Source: Polytrichum commune (Eukaryota > Streptophyta > Polytrichopsida > Polytrichales > Polytrichaceae). From it: 64,000 bases of DNA. The stretch is from assembly GCA_950295325.1 (NCBI GenBank), contig OX485809.1, positions 12,152,001 through 12,216,000 on the forward strand, read 5' to 3'. This document shows, piece by piece, positions 44,802 to 57,539 of this stretch (its first letter is position 1; each line of letters starts with the position of its first letter). A program made the translations under genes and the position numbers. The notes beneath the pieces were generated by a model. It saw only the letters and a list, made by a program, of their open reading frames with translations. It had not been told where the DNA came from and made no database searches.

Positions 44802-46027
44802 GGGGCGGTTTACACTATGGACCATGAAGTTGGACCAGGGCTCTGCAAGGCAGCTGATTGGCTCTTGAAGTTGTCCCGGGACAACTTCGGTTTACACTAA
44901 GGAAAAAATGGCAGAGGGACCATGGAGGTTGAGGTCCCCAAAATATAATTTTTAAGGCCTAATAAATGCACTGACATGGTCCAACGGGTTTTGCGTTGAG
45001 AGAGGCAAGAGAGGTGGTCTGGTAGGAAAAGGCAAGGGCCCATGTCAAAGAAATGCCATTTCAAGAATGCTTTAATGAATCTACCTTTTATGTGCCTTTA
45101 TTATATTATAGCCCATGAGACATACCAGCACTACCTTGCCCTACCCCTTAAACCGGCTTACGCGTGTTTCATCAAACAACGCGGGACATCTAGAACTCAA
45201 GAATTCAAGTGCAGATTTGTTTTTTTGGTCTACCAGCTGCAATGTTTGGAATTTGGGGGCGTTTAATATACCGTTGGAAAGGTCTTGAACATACCTTTCC
45301 AACGGTATATTACACGCCCCAAAATGTTTAAAAACTACAGTTGCAAAACAAAAATGAAAAATACGTAGTCATTTAGTGACTGTAGATCAGGGTGGTCAAA
45401 AGAAGCGCAATGGGAAATCTTCTAACATTAATTATCAAAGAATTGAAATTTAGTGTTGAGCAAGGTTGGGTGGTAACAACATTAGATATAATCAAACATT
45501 AAATATCTTATTTAGTGTAGTGACAACACAAGGTACATGTCACATGTAAATTACATGTCACATGTACAAATTGAATCGCTCATTTTTTTTTAGTAAAAAT
45601 TGTTGTGAGAAGATTTGCAAGCCACATCTTCGACACGTTTAACAAGAAGTGAAGACAATTGAAGCCCAAAAGATGACAAGAGAATGATCAAACATTAAGG
45701 CGAAAAGAAGAAAAAACTAAGTGACAAGATAAGTGAAGGCATGTGTAGGCAAGTGAAGGCAAATTGAAGTCAACAAAATGGTCAAACTTCATTTTTTCCC
45801 AAAACTGCCCTTTTTGGGCTTATATTGAAAAAAATCAGCACATCCACTTTTTGGTGCATGGTCATTCTTCATGGTCCACATTCGGTTTACACCTAGTGAA
45901 GGGCCCATGAACCATGAAAACTAATATTTCAGTAACTCGGACCATGGAAGTCGTCCCATGAAGTCGTCCCACGCAAAATAGGCCTCTTACGTGGGACGAC
46001 TTCATGGTCCATAGTGTAAACCGCCCC
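44802..46027. mobile_element. PIF/Harbinger-like non-autonomous element, 1226 bp
   Basis: A perfect 29-bp terminal inverted repeat (44802-44830 and 45999-46027) begins GGGGCGGTTTACACTATGGA. TTA flanks both sides (44799-44801 and 46028-46030), the 3-bp duplication typical of PIF/Harbinger. CGGTTTACAC words recur just inside both ends (about 44889 and 45886), suggesting an earlier end duplication. The inside holds no transposase, but contains a long hairpin module at about 45200-45425 that is also found in the hAT-like element at 56944. Confidence 0.85.
45256..45320. repeat. near-perfect hairpin inside the PIF-like element
   Basis: ATATACCGTTGGAAAGGT (45266-45283), a 9-base loop, then its exact complement (45293-45310). 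Pairing extends outward with one mismatch into GGGGCG/CGCCCC, and more loosely to about 45200-45370. A diverged form lies at 57080-57130, and a fragment (ATACCGTTGGCAAGGTCT) at about 49410. Confidence 0.85.
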
Positions 46028-46884
46028 TTAACCCTTGAGTGTATGAGGGTTTTGAGCGATTTCAGTATCTTATTAAAAAAACAATGTTCCTCTGTATCAA
46101 AATGAATTTTTTTTAAGACAAAGTTGTTCATAAAATATCAATACACAAATCTATATGGTTTGTGTTTAGAGTGAAGCCTACACGATTTGTCTAGGCATTA
46201 TAAAAGGGTCCCAATCAAAAATATTTTCAATTAAATGTTATTTGAACATTTTGTAGTAAAAAATTGGTCATAATTTTTCTATACTTAGGAATAGTTTGTC
46301 ATGAAAAATTTGCAAGAAAAAACATCTTGTGTGTTGAAAACCGTTATTTGTGACAATATCCTTTGTTATTGGCTATAATCATGTTACATCACAAAAGTAT
46401 GAATGCCTAACTCTCCTTTCTCTCATTATTCCTTTTAATTTCAGAATCCAATGCTATTATTTCTACTGGTTGTAGTTTGTGAGTTTTCTATTTCCTATTT
46501 CTATTGCATAACCATAACATTTAATAACGATGATATTGAGTGTAACATTTGTCTTTGTAACCATGGCCAATGCATCAAGTTCCTTCACTAATTGGTTAAT
46601 GTTGATTCCAATACAAAAAAAAATTTGTTTATTCATTCTTTCCAAGGTTTAAGTAGGGCTTACAACCATGCTATAGACATCTAGTGCCTACCATGTCAAG
46701 CTATAGTCTTGACTGCCCTGCGACAACCTACATCATCAACCATAGATAGGGTAGCAAACAAGACCATAGTTAATTTGGTTAACATTCTCACACATTATGA
46801 TATTCATAGACTAGGTATCAATCTCAGACATGTACTTAACCCTAGGATGACTCATCCTTAGATAGTAATAATAATTTAAAGTTA
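46028..46884. other. intergenic, nothing recognised
   Basis: AT-rich. No protein-like frame or bounded repeat seen. Confidence 0.4.
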
Positions 46885-47264
46885 CTCCCTCCGTCCCAAA
46901 ATGATTGTCCAACTGGGGCAAACCAACCCGTACACTAGTTCCTTGAAAGGCAAGGGTTTAGGCATCCAACAAGGAAGGAGTGTATGGGTTGGTTCGCCCA
47001 AATCATGATTGTCCTACCTCCCAAATTTTTTTGTCCCAAAATTATTATCCGGTTTATCTCCCTCGCTAGGCTCAAAGTCAAAAACAATTCGCGCCAAACT
47101 TTCATCATGAAGAAGTCTTTTGACACCGCAACTTTTGGGGGTGTTTCGGAGTAGTTGTCGTTTTCTATTTTAAGAGTCATACGTACAACTACTTGGTCAA
47201 TGGTTAGCGGACCTTAATCTTGCCAAAGTTAGGAACACAGACAATCATTTTGGGACGGAGAGAG
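46885..47264. mobile_element. Stowaway-like MITE, 380 bp
   Basis: Left end CTCCCTCCGTCCCAAAATGA; the right end on the minus strand, CTCTCTCCGTCCCAAAATGA, differs at one base. TA flanks both sides (46883-46884 and 47265-47266). This is the classic Stowaway (Tc1/mariner) terminus and target. Inside, CAACTGGGGCAAACCAACCC and its approximate complement (GGGTTGGTTCGCCCAAAT) form a second inverted repeat. Confidence 0.92.
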
Positions 47265-49102
47265 TACAAATCACAGCTCTACTATTTGCCATCTCCACAA
47301 TTACACAACTAGTCATAATTTATTTTCATCACCCTCAGTTGATAATAGGAATCATTACACTCAATGTCCAACAAACAAACATCACTAAGACTACAATTTT
47401 CTCCTCTCAGCTACAATCATAAGCTTATTCACAAGATTCATGTGATTTTTCTTGCTTCCCTCTCATAGGGCTCAACTATCATTCAGTGGCTCCTCTTTCT
47501 GGGTATATTTTGGTAACTCTCAACTTAACATCCTCTTCCTCTCCCAAGGTGAGGGGTTGATCACACCAGCTAGTTCTGACACCATCCATCGGCAACTCTG
47601 GCTGTAATAGTGTGAAAAGTGGTGGGCCAACATCTATTTCTAAACATAATCCCAACAATTTCACGGCCAATCCGAACGGAAAGTTTGGTGTGATGGGGCA
47701 TGACTCTATCCACACTGCATTCTTCCTTCATTATCTGCTCAACTTATCTCCACACTGTCTTAAATCCTCGGAGACCTCACTCTTGAGCGTTATAATAGAC
47801 TATGATAAAATGTTCCTTCTTTTTAGGGACTATTATACTTATTTATTATTTAGTTAACTGTTTCACTCACTCTCATATGTTCTTGCTTGCCTTCCTAACG
47901 TTTCAATGTTCATTTATAATCTCCATCTCATCTCGTAATTATATCACAAAATTACATAATCATACTCAATTGAAGATGCTCGGAAGTTCCTAATGAATTG
48001 ATGTAGACAACATCCCAAGGGAGGCAAGTCTATTATTTTTTTTCTCTATGCCCAAAAACATCTTTAAAAAGCATGTCTATCTTGTCTCACTTTGGCATCT
48101 GCATGCAATCTGAGGGAGATGATAGTGTAACTGACTTAGGGCTTCTAAAAAGCTACGATTATAGTTTTAAACTGCAAGAAGATGTCCATAGTTCACTACT
48201 TTCATCCGACTAGCTACAAATTTCATCAAAATATCATTAGGATGCCTATAGTAAAACTATTTTTAAGCAAAATTTTGGTTCACAACCCTACCGTACGAAA
48301 AAAAAGAAACCCAATCCCATCAAAACTGCAATAAGTAGTCCTATTAATGTGGGCCACATTATTTTTATAGAGACTAAGCTAAGTCTCACTATGAGAATAA
48401 ATGTAAGTTGTATTAAATTTCAACCCACATTTCTAGCAGAAAATTAGCATGGGTCACATTTAAAAATTTGTAGAAAATTCATGTGGGCGATTATTTTATT
48501 TTGTGTTGTTTTTTTCCTATAACTAATACTCAATGTGTTTGTCCAAAGTCTTCATCAAGACTCAGGTGAAGATCCAGGGTCAATGTTAATTCCACCTTGA
48601 CTAGAAAATTAGTGTGGCCCACGTTAATTATTTCCACATTAATTTTCCACCCACACTAATATGTTATTTAGTGTACCATTGAAACCCCAACTAAATTTTG
48701 AACGTGATGGAGTGACCGAAAATGATCTTTTAGGCACTTAGGGGTTAACTTCGAGATAGAAATTCCCACCTCCAACCCAAACTTGCCATCATACCTAGTT
48801 GAAACTCTAAGGTTATCATATATAATCATCCATCCAACATAAAAACTTGACCTCCTATAGGTTTGTTGCAAATTCATCTCAAATGACTTCAAGTAGACTA
48901 ATTTGGGGTCTTTAGAGCTAATTCTGGTGTCAAATAAACTTTAAAATGTTACCTTTGGGTTGCATGCTATTTCAAGACTTTTATCTTGGATGAATGAGAG
49001 GTACGATCATATACGATGATTCTATACCTCTAGGTGCAAGGGGCGTCCTATATCAACACTGCAATCTTAAATATTACGTGGAATTGGCGATCGAGGGGCT
49101 TA
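47265..49102. other. intergenic
   Basis: A minus-strand frame at 47479-47715 (ending VTKIYPERGATE) is open for 78 codons but has no recognisable motif or partner exon. CCACACTAAT.. words near 48620-48680 resemble MITE ends. Nothing firm. Confidence 0.35.
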
Positions 49103-49223
49103 GGTTGAGTTTCCATGTAGGCCGCTCGCCCACTAGATTCTAGTGGGAATGTAGATGGAACATGGTGGAATCTATATACCCACTAGATTCTAGTGGGCGA
49201 GTGGCCTACATGGAAACTCACCC
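49103..49223. mobile_element. small PIF/Tourist-like MITE, 121 bp
   Basis: Ends GGTTGAGTTTCCATGTAGGC and, on the minus strand, GGGTGAGTTTCCATGTAGGC. TTA flanks both sides (49100-49102 and 49224-49226). The 19-base palindrome CCCACTAGATTCTAGTGGG occurs twice (49129-49147 and 49179-49197). Confidence 0.85.
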
Positions 49224-52200
49224 TTAGTAGGAGATAGGGTTCCGGGTAGTTTTGTTGGATTGGGGTTGACCTTGGTAATGTGCTCTTTACATGGTGGTAT
49301 GGTAAGCTTGAGAGCATGATTGCATGTTAACATTACATGCCCCACATTGGGACAGTGTTGGGGTTTAGCCCGCAAGTTGGACCCAAGCATTAAGCCTAAC
49401 CAATATTATACCGTTGGCAAGGTCTGGAAAGCCCCCCCTAATTGGAATAGCTTGGGTATATTGTGACCAAACTTTCAACTCTTCTATAATAAAATCAACT
49501 ATCAATACCTCACAATCTTTGACCAAATAAACTCTTAACTTCAATAATTTATATGCAAAGCCATGTTAATTGTAAGATATTAATTTTGATTACGGGACCC
49601 AAAGTTTAGGAAGCTATATAAATGTGGGACATATAATGAGACTACTCCCCTCTAAAACTATGTAGCTTTATTTAGCATCCCTTTGTGTTAGCATGTGTTG
49701 TACAACGTGTGATCATGCTCTGAGGGATTCCACCTCCCTCTAAGTAGGGTTGGTCATTCTTGGCATTGACGTTTTGGAATAAGAATATACAACTAAGAGG
49801 AAAAAATAATCATAGAGATTGCTATCTTCTTCTTATTGTATTTGAGATGCAAAATTATAGGTAGTTAAAGTGAAGATCTTTTTTTCTCTTTAACCTTTAC
49901 TTGCCTAAGGATGCCCTTGACGATTTTGTGTTGGTCAAACTTGAATTACAACTCAATTGCTTTTGAACTCAACTAATGAAATGACCCTCTTGGAATCTAA
50001 AATTGATTCTAGTTTACATATGAGGATTTTTCAATTTAAAAAAAAACAAATAATTTTTTTTGCAATTGCAAGTTCTTATAAGTGTAAGATTTCAACTACA
50101 CTATATGAAATGGCTTTCTTTCATGCTTTTACATTTAGAGATTCAAGTTAACTTTGACCTTTCCAATGTCATTTTATGTATGTTACAAGGTTTGTGAAAC
50201 TTTCAGCTTTTTGGATCTGTTTCATAATTCTATCATTCAAATTAGTATTTCATGTTTTACAATGATCAGATTTTATATCTATAATAATGGAGATATTAAT
50301 ATAACTTAACGATGCTTAGCTTGTTTTTAAAACTCGTAGAGGGAAAATATTAAATGTGTGGTGAAATTGAGGTTGCAAGATATGGTTGACCATATGGAAA
50401 TAGAATCAAGCAATAGAGGCTATGTAATCACATAGGCCTTCCAAATTGTGGTAACTAGTGATTGTAAAACAAATAAAAATTGAGCACATTTATAAATAGC
50501 ATTTGACTCTTGCCAATGGGGCCATATGCTAATAACTGTCTTGCCAAAGTGTATTCTAGGAGCATGCATCCTAGTAGTGTCAATGGGTTTGCCAAAGAGC
50601 ACATTCCTCTATGTGACTTGGATGTGCATACTAACTTAAACTTTACAAAAAACACACACATAATCCCTAGATAATAGAGTGATTTGTAAAGTTCTTCAAA
50701 GAGGGATGAAACAATGGGTTTGATCCTTCTTTGAGAAAAAGTTCTATTAAGAGCTTGTTAGCTTGTCGTGTATCCAAGCCTATTTTGAAAGTTGGATGAA
50801 ATGTTTGGGACCTCTTCTTTCCACCTCTCGAACTTGAGAGAATTCTAGGATCTAAAATAAGGTATGTGCATGGGACCCAGTGTTCTAAATCATGGATTAG
50901 CCTATGCAAAGCTAGCTTGATCCACCCATCCTAGCACGACAAGCTAGAAAGCCGGTTTTAATAGCCCAATACCACTCTTTGTGTATGGTAAATTAAGCAT
51001 AAAGAAAACTTAGGTGCCTTGGTGTTAATTCTCATAAACTCAAGGTTTGGGACTAAACCCATGCTTTCACCTGCTTTACTTAACAAATAACTCTAATGTA
51101 TGTGGGCCTTATGTGGTTAGTTTTCTAATTTGGACACTTATATTTGGGTGGTCTATGACAAGGCTTGTAGTTAGATAAAAACATCATCTAGAGACATGTG
51201 CTACAATGAGATTGGACTGCATGCTCATAATATAGGTCTAATACAACACAATTGGGAAGGTCTCGTATGCAACATTTGACCTCTTGTAATTTTTTTCATT
51301 TGAACTTTGCTTCTCAAACTTGAGACGAATCAATACCTCCAACCAAGTTGATGGAAAACATATCTCCAACTCCTCCACCACAATACATGATTTCATCAAC
51401 TCAACCCCTTGTTCACAAATTTGATAATTAAGTATATTTGAACAAACCACTCGTCCAAAAATAATAAGGGATGTGTACTTGTGGGGACAAAGACATCAAA
51501 CGACAACAACAAAAGCAATAGTATAACAACCACAACATCCAATGTTTGTATTCCATGTTTGCCAACCACCAAATTTGTGTAGTTTTGCAATCTACTATAC
51601 ATTAGATAGGCAGTTAAAATTGTCCAAAATTTATACATAAATCCAAATATACCTAAATCCTAGTTACAAGGGCCTCATAGGGTTTGGAAGGTATCGGCAC
51701 TCTTGAAACAACATGTCTCATTTATCCAAAGTGTAAAATCTTTCAACCCTCATATCAAGTATTGGATATGTGTTTCTTATGTGGACACCCTTCTTCATTG
51801 AACACCTATATTTGAGTAGTATCTAGCAAGATTTGGAATCCATTTAGAGTTATGACCTAAGGTATGTGAACCTAAACCAATCACCGATCATAATTAAGTG
51901 ATCAAAAGAACTCCAAACTTTACCATATCTCTTTGGTTTAGAATGCAAAATCTAGGAGCATCTGTACATTGATAGTCGTTGAAGAAAAGTGTTGGATTCA
52001 GGCTCACATATATACCTCACTGTGAAAGTATGTGGCTTCTAAGTTCTAACATAAGTAGGAGCAGAAGTAACTCAGAATTTCTCTCAAATATTCAGCAGGC
52101 ATAGATGCTTGGCACTCAAGCCCAGGCGTCCAAGTTAAACACCCATTAATTACCCTCATCCCCTAAATCAGTCACCCATAATTGTACTTTCACTGCCTCT

Positions 52201-55200
52201 TTGAATGTCTCTTAATTAAGCTCAATTAGGTCCTGTTTGAGGTACGAACTCTGGTCTACAGTTCATCAATCTCCTGCAAGCCGCCACCCTTCGGTGTGGG
52301 CGCGTTTTCTTGGTTCTATTTAATTCATTTGGTGTTGGCTATGTTGGTCTTTTGTCTCATTAAAATATTAAAATAATAATAATAATACATTTTTTTTAAC
52401 AAAAAAAACCAACAAACAAACTCCTGCAAGCAATGTGTAGGAAGATTTTTGGGCGCAATCGGTCAAAATCTTAGTGTTTCTGAGTTCAACAGGTTGCATG
52501 TTGTGATCTTCCGGTTTTCCTTCATTACTTTGAGGTGTCATCTTTAGATTTCCCCTAAAATGATGGGTAATTCTCCTAAAGTCTTGAACTTCAAGTGGTT
52601 ATTTCTCAAGCTCACCTGGCTCATCTATAAATAGTAGTCAATTCTCCTCGTTCATTGCCTGCAAAGCAAGGGAATTTGGGATAGAAATTTGTTGTCAAAT
52701 CCTCAAGGTAGATGGTGCTAAAAACTCACTTTAACCTCTAACTTTCCATGTCCAATTTCCCTCAAATCTATCCAAAAAATGTGACCTCAATTTCAGAGAT
52801 TGTAGCTAAAGATATGAAGTTTTGACTATAGCTAAAGATTTGACAGATCCAACCATATATATGTTTGCTAGTTAGAGGTAACCACTCACGGTCCAAATTT
52901 TGAGTGTTGAGGTTATGTTGTGGATATTATATGAGGAATGTCAATAGTGGTCTTGAAGGGCAATAGTTTAGAAATTAAATTGGGGTTGGTTTTCTAATCA
53001 AACCTCCACTCAAATCATCTCCAAATGACTAAATGTTACCCTCGTTCAAAAGGAGGGAAATATTCCTACCCAAATCACCTCACAAAACTTGAAACCATTA
53101 TTTTGTGATTTTTGGGGAAGCTTTGCAATTTGAGACAATGATGCTACAACAACGCACCTTCCACATGGATATACACCCACCAACACATGTCCAACTATAA
53201 ATTCTAATGGTACTTGTTTAGGATATGTTGTGTTTGAGTGTCATGCAAATTTTCAAGTCAATTGGGAATCATTTGCACATAGGGATCAACAGAAAACATG
53301 TTTAAGATATGTTGCCCCTAAATTGTGGAGGTGACAAATGTCAAGCAAGCGTTTGTGGACCGGTTCCATTGTAAACCAGTTGACAACACACTCCCATATT
53401 TGAATTAATCCAAAGATAACTAACTTGTTTGAATCAAAATTATCCACGTGGTAGAACATAGTAACCTTGAACATGAAAAAGAAGAGTAGTTGAAACAATC
53501 TAGAAACCATCCGAATTGGTGTCAAAGGGGTCAAAGTGAATTGTTTGCAACTAGGTTATGGTCGCATAGGACTTTAGGGGTTAAAGCATTGTGTGTAGAT
53601 ATTGCTATTAGATATCAAATCCAATTGATTCTCATTAACAATTCACAGGGGATCACGGGTAGATCACTTAGTGCATTTTAAAAACGACGTGCGGCATAAT
53701 ATAGAGAGGATTAAAATCATTTGAAATAAAAATTATAAAGGAATTCCAAATAATGAAGGGGCCATTAAATGTAGACAATCCCATTATAAGTAAATTAGAT
53801 GGATATAAAACGTGGGCCATTATTTTTTTGTAAAATTAATATAGGGGCTAAAGATAAGGATCCTAGAAGGTACGTTTCGTATGTTTGCTATGGTCTCCTA
53901 TGTGTTTTCTTCATAACTCTGTTTGCACCCTTCTTTGTTTCCATGTTTTCCCTCAACACTCGTCAAGAAGTAGATTAGTTTTTATTACTTAAAAGGAATA
54001 TAGAGTACAAAAAATTGCAGTGACTTGGACAATATAAGTAATGGAAGGATGCAAACAAATGGGCCATTTTTGAAATTTAAGTAATTATAGGGAGGCTTTA
54101 ATTCAACCCTTGAAGGTAAATAGCCCCAAAACAAAAAACCCTCAGCCGCACATGGTGCACAAAAATGCCTTAGAGTGATCTACCCGTGCAGGGGATTCTA
54201 ACACACCAAAGCATGTTTTATTGAACACCATATGCAAAATTATAAGGTAAGTGGATCTAATTCAGTTGATTGTCTTAAATGTAGATTTATAGTTGAGTGG
54301 TGTGTGAATGTAAGAACAACTATCAAAAGACAATTTGTTTGAAAGAGATTGGACTATGTGTCAATAGTCAACATAATGGGAGGGGCGTGGGAGGCTATGT
54401 GACTGATTTTTGGCTCCATAGCCGTCCCCTCGAGAACTTCACATCAATTCTAGTTGGGTTCCAAATTTCTCCCCAATTGAACATGGCTTCTCCATCCACA
54501 TTCGTGGGTTAACAATTTTTACAGTTTGTGAATCCAGTCGTATTTCGTAATGAATACGGGAAAGCAACCATTCAAGGCCCGTCTACATCAAGTCTTCCTC
54601 AAGGGTTCAAATTGTTATTGGTAGATGACTCAAAACCAACACGGAAAACTTGATGTTAAGATGGTGAACATTCTCATAATCAATATGTACTTATGTGTAA
54701 GAATAAGGTGTTGGTTAAAAGTTAGGTGTTGTTTTATCACCATCTATCTTCCATATGTTGGAATCTTGAAGTGGCCCATCACACATTGATATACCTTACA
54801 TATAACTTTTGAGAAGTGGAGGAGAAATTGTGATACTAAGTGACGCAATTTTTTAGATAAGTGGCAAAGATGATATCGCACATGACACTACGACAAGATG
54901 CTTCAATAATTTATAATTGGCAAGACATCACATAGTATTTTTAGAGTTTGAACTTTAATGTGGCCCATGGTAAATATGTGGCACATTAATTATAATGCCA
55001 TCATTATTTCATCATCAACTCACACTTATTGTCTTGCAAGCAAAGGGTGGCAATTAGAGTCAGTGTAATATCACACTTAGTGTCACATGGAAAATCATGC
55101 AAGCCACATTGATTAACTTGTTACACCTACTTTTATACCCCATTGAACCAAAAATTTAGTGTAGTGAGACAGAAGTAATATTTTTAAAAAATTTACATTG

Positions 55201-55837
55201 ATATGTGCAATTAGGTTCCATGCACTAGTATATTGACATTCCACACTGTTTTGAATATTTTTTAAGACATTAACAAAATATAGTAATAATTTTTTCATTG
55301 TGGTTGTGTGAGGCCAAATCCACCACCCTTAAGCGTCCTAGTCCGGGTGATGGCTTTGCGAGTCACATGTATCTCTTACAACTTGAACCATGTGCAAAGT
55401 AATTTTTATGTCCAAAAGAACACATATTGTTTCCACTCATTGTACTTTATTAATGTTAGCCTCTTGGCTTGTGGTAGAGTTGGCTTTCTCAAGCGTCCAA
55501 CCCGTGGCTTTAGCCACACATGCCCTTAAGGACATTCCCCTCGCTCGTTTAATCTTCACTTCCTTTTTCTTGCCATTGCAAGAATCTTCCACATTCTCCA
55601 TTAATAATGCAAGTGAGTTATTTTGACCAAGAGGTGCAAGTGTTGAAAAACACTTTTCTCAATGGTTAAACACACTCATACAAACCCACACGTGGCACCA
55701 ACTAGCCTAAATGAATATAACTTCTTAGCTACCACTAAAGGTGGCCTAATGTGATCTAGTTCTTTGTGTGCTAATACTTACTACTTGAGCTAGCCTTGCT
55801 AACCCCTAGATAGTCTAAATGAATTGTTGCTAGGCAA
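49224..55837. other. long intergenic stretch without a recognised gene
   Basis: AT-rich. An inverted relative of the 31925 repeat lies at about 50990-51075. TTGGTTCTATTTAATTCATT with an A/T-rich tail at about 52310-52410 looks like another LINE 3' end. Reading frames are short and not protein-like. Confidence 0.4.
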
Positions 55838-56090
55838 CCCAGCTGCCTTCTGATTCCAGTCCCGGGTGTGGTCTAACCTCCAAGCCCAGCTGCCTTTGAT
55901 TCCAGTCCTGGGTGGTCTAACCTCCAAGCCCAGCTGCCTTCTGATTACAGTCGCGGTGTGGCCTAACTTACCGAGCCCAGCTGCCTTCTGTTCCAGTCCC
56001 GGGTGGTCTAACTTACCAAGCCCAGCTGCCTTCTGTTCCAGTCCCAGGTGGTCTAACCTCCAAGCCCAGCTGCCTTCTGATTTCAGTATA
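55838..56090 (+). repeat. tandem repeat, 44-47-bp unit, about 5.5 copies
   Basis: Units begin CCCAGCTGCCTTCTGATTCC and continue AGTCCCGGGTGGTCTAACCT then CCAAG. Unit lengths are about 47, 44, 47, 45 and 44 bp, then a partial copy. It is GC-richer than its surroundings. Confidence 0.9.
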
Positions 56091-56943
56091 TGAAGTTATA
56101 ATACCCGAATGGGTATCCCAACCACTAGTTGCACCCTAATCCAAACTCTCTCCTTCCCTAATCACACGTTTTCTAAGTTTTTCTTCTCCTTTCTTTTTCC
56201 TTGCTCCTAAATAATGAACTAATCTAACACACTAATTCCACTAACTACTAACTAATCAACACGTGCAACTTTAAACTCTAAGAGCTCCCTCAATTGGGAG
56301 GCATTGAGAGAGAGAGCTTAACTAATTAACTTCACTAAGAACTAATGTCTCACACACGTGGCTCAAGCTCTTAAGAGCTTGCTCCCTTGAGAGCGCTTGA
56401 TGGAGAGAGAGGAAAATGAGAGAGAAACCACCTTAAGTAGCAAAGAGGGAGAGAGGGAGAGAGAGGTGAGGATAGGGTGAGAGGATTAGCACCTCCAATC
56501 ACAATCCCTTAACCTTCACCTTCAAAGTAGGGACTAATCCCCTTCCACCAAGCTTCCTTCTTCCTAAACTACCAAGGTGGATCCAAAAGTGGGCATTTAA
56601 CCCGCGGAGCTCACCTTGCTTCACCTTACCCCCTACTCACAATATCAAGGCATACTCTTATTGAATTCAACCTTGAAATAATCACACAACACATTCTAAA
56701 GCCTAAACTTAAATCCAAACCACACTTCACTCTTTTTATGTTTTGTGAATAATCATAACACATCAAAGTCAAACTAAAATTGGTTTCGAAGAGTTAATCA
56801 CCACATGTGGGCACCATTTTGGGCTCATAGGTTGCTACACAGATAAATTAACAAAGATATAAGATTTTATGATCCGGTTTGGAATTTGCATGGGGTAAAG
56901 AGGAAACATGTTTAAAACATCAACCGCTAATTGCACATATCAG
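56091..56943. other. intergenic, GAGA-rich patches
   Basis: Short GAGAGAG runs at about 56305-56320 and 56400-56470, and repeated CTAACTAATTAAC-like words. No gene seen. Confidence 0.4.
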
Positions 56944-57539
56944 CAGGGGCGGAGCCGGGGGGAGGGGTGGGGGCTTAGCCCCCTCTGACATTAGTAGTAG
57001 AAAACTATGCCAAAATGACTACATATTTTTCTTTTTCTTTTTGCGACTGCATTGTTAAAATTTTCAAAACATGTAATGCACCATTGGAAAGGTGTTTTCA
57101 AGACCTCTCCAACGGTATATTACAAGCCCCCAAATTCCTAAAATTTGATTTGTTAAAACCAAAAAAAAACTGCAGTCGTTTAGCGATTACAGAGCAAGCT
57201 GGTCAAAAGTACCGCAATGGGAAATCGACAGCGGGTTTTTTTCGCAATGTTTTTTATGAGTGTATTAAAGGAAATTTGGGCATCTGCTTACTATTGGCAT
57301 ATCTATTGACGATGATTGGATGGTCGATATGATGATCATTTATATCGAAAAGATCATTGCCAAAGCTTTGGATATTAACAACATTATCAAAAAAAATATG
57401 AGGATGTCATCTGAATAAATAATCAAATTCGACCACCTATTAAAATTTGAAAATAAAGCATACATTGGATTTTTCCATATTCTGAGGTCAGCACCCCCCC
57501 CCCCCCCCCGCGGGGGTCAAAATCATGGCTCCGCCCCTG
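56944..57539. mobile_element. hAT-like non-autonomous element, 596 bp
   Basis: Terminal inverted repeat CAGGGGCGGAGCC at 56944-56956 and its complement at 57527-57539. The flanks CATATCAG (56936-56943) and CATGTCAG (57540-57547) form an 8-bp duplication with one difference, typical of hAT. No transposase inside. It contains a 16-base C run at 57494-57509 and the hairpin module shared with the PIF-like element. Confidence 0.85.

Noticed and set aside
55866-56093. Repeat-protein-like plus frame (LPSPAAFCSSP type)
   Set aside because: It is a direct translation of the 44-47-bp tandem repeat, whose units are not all multiples of three, so the frame is not maintained.
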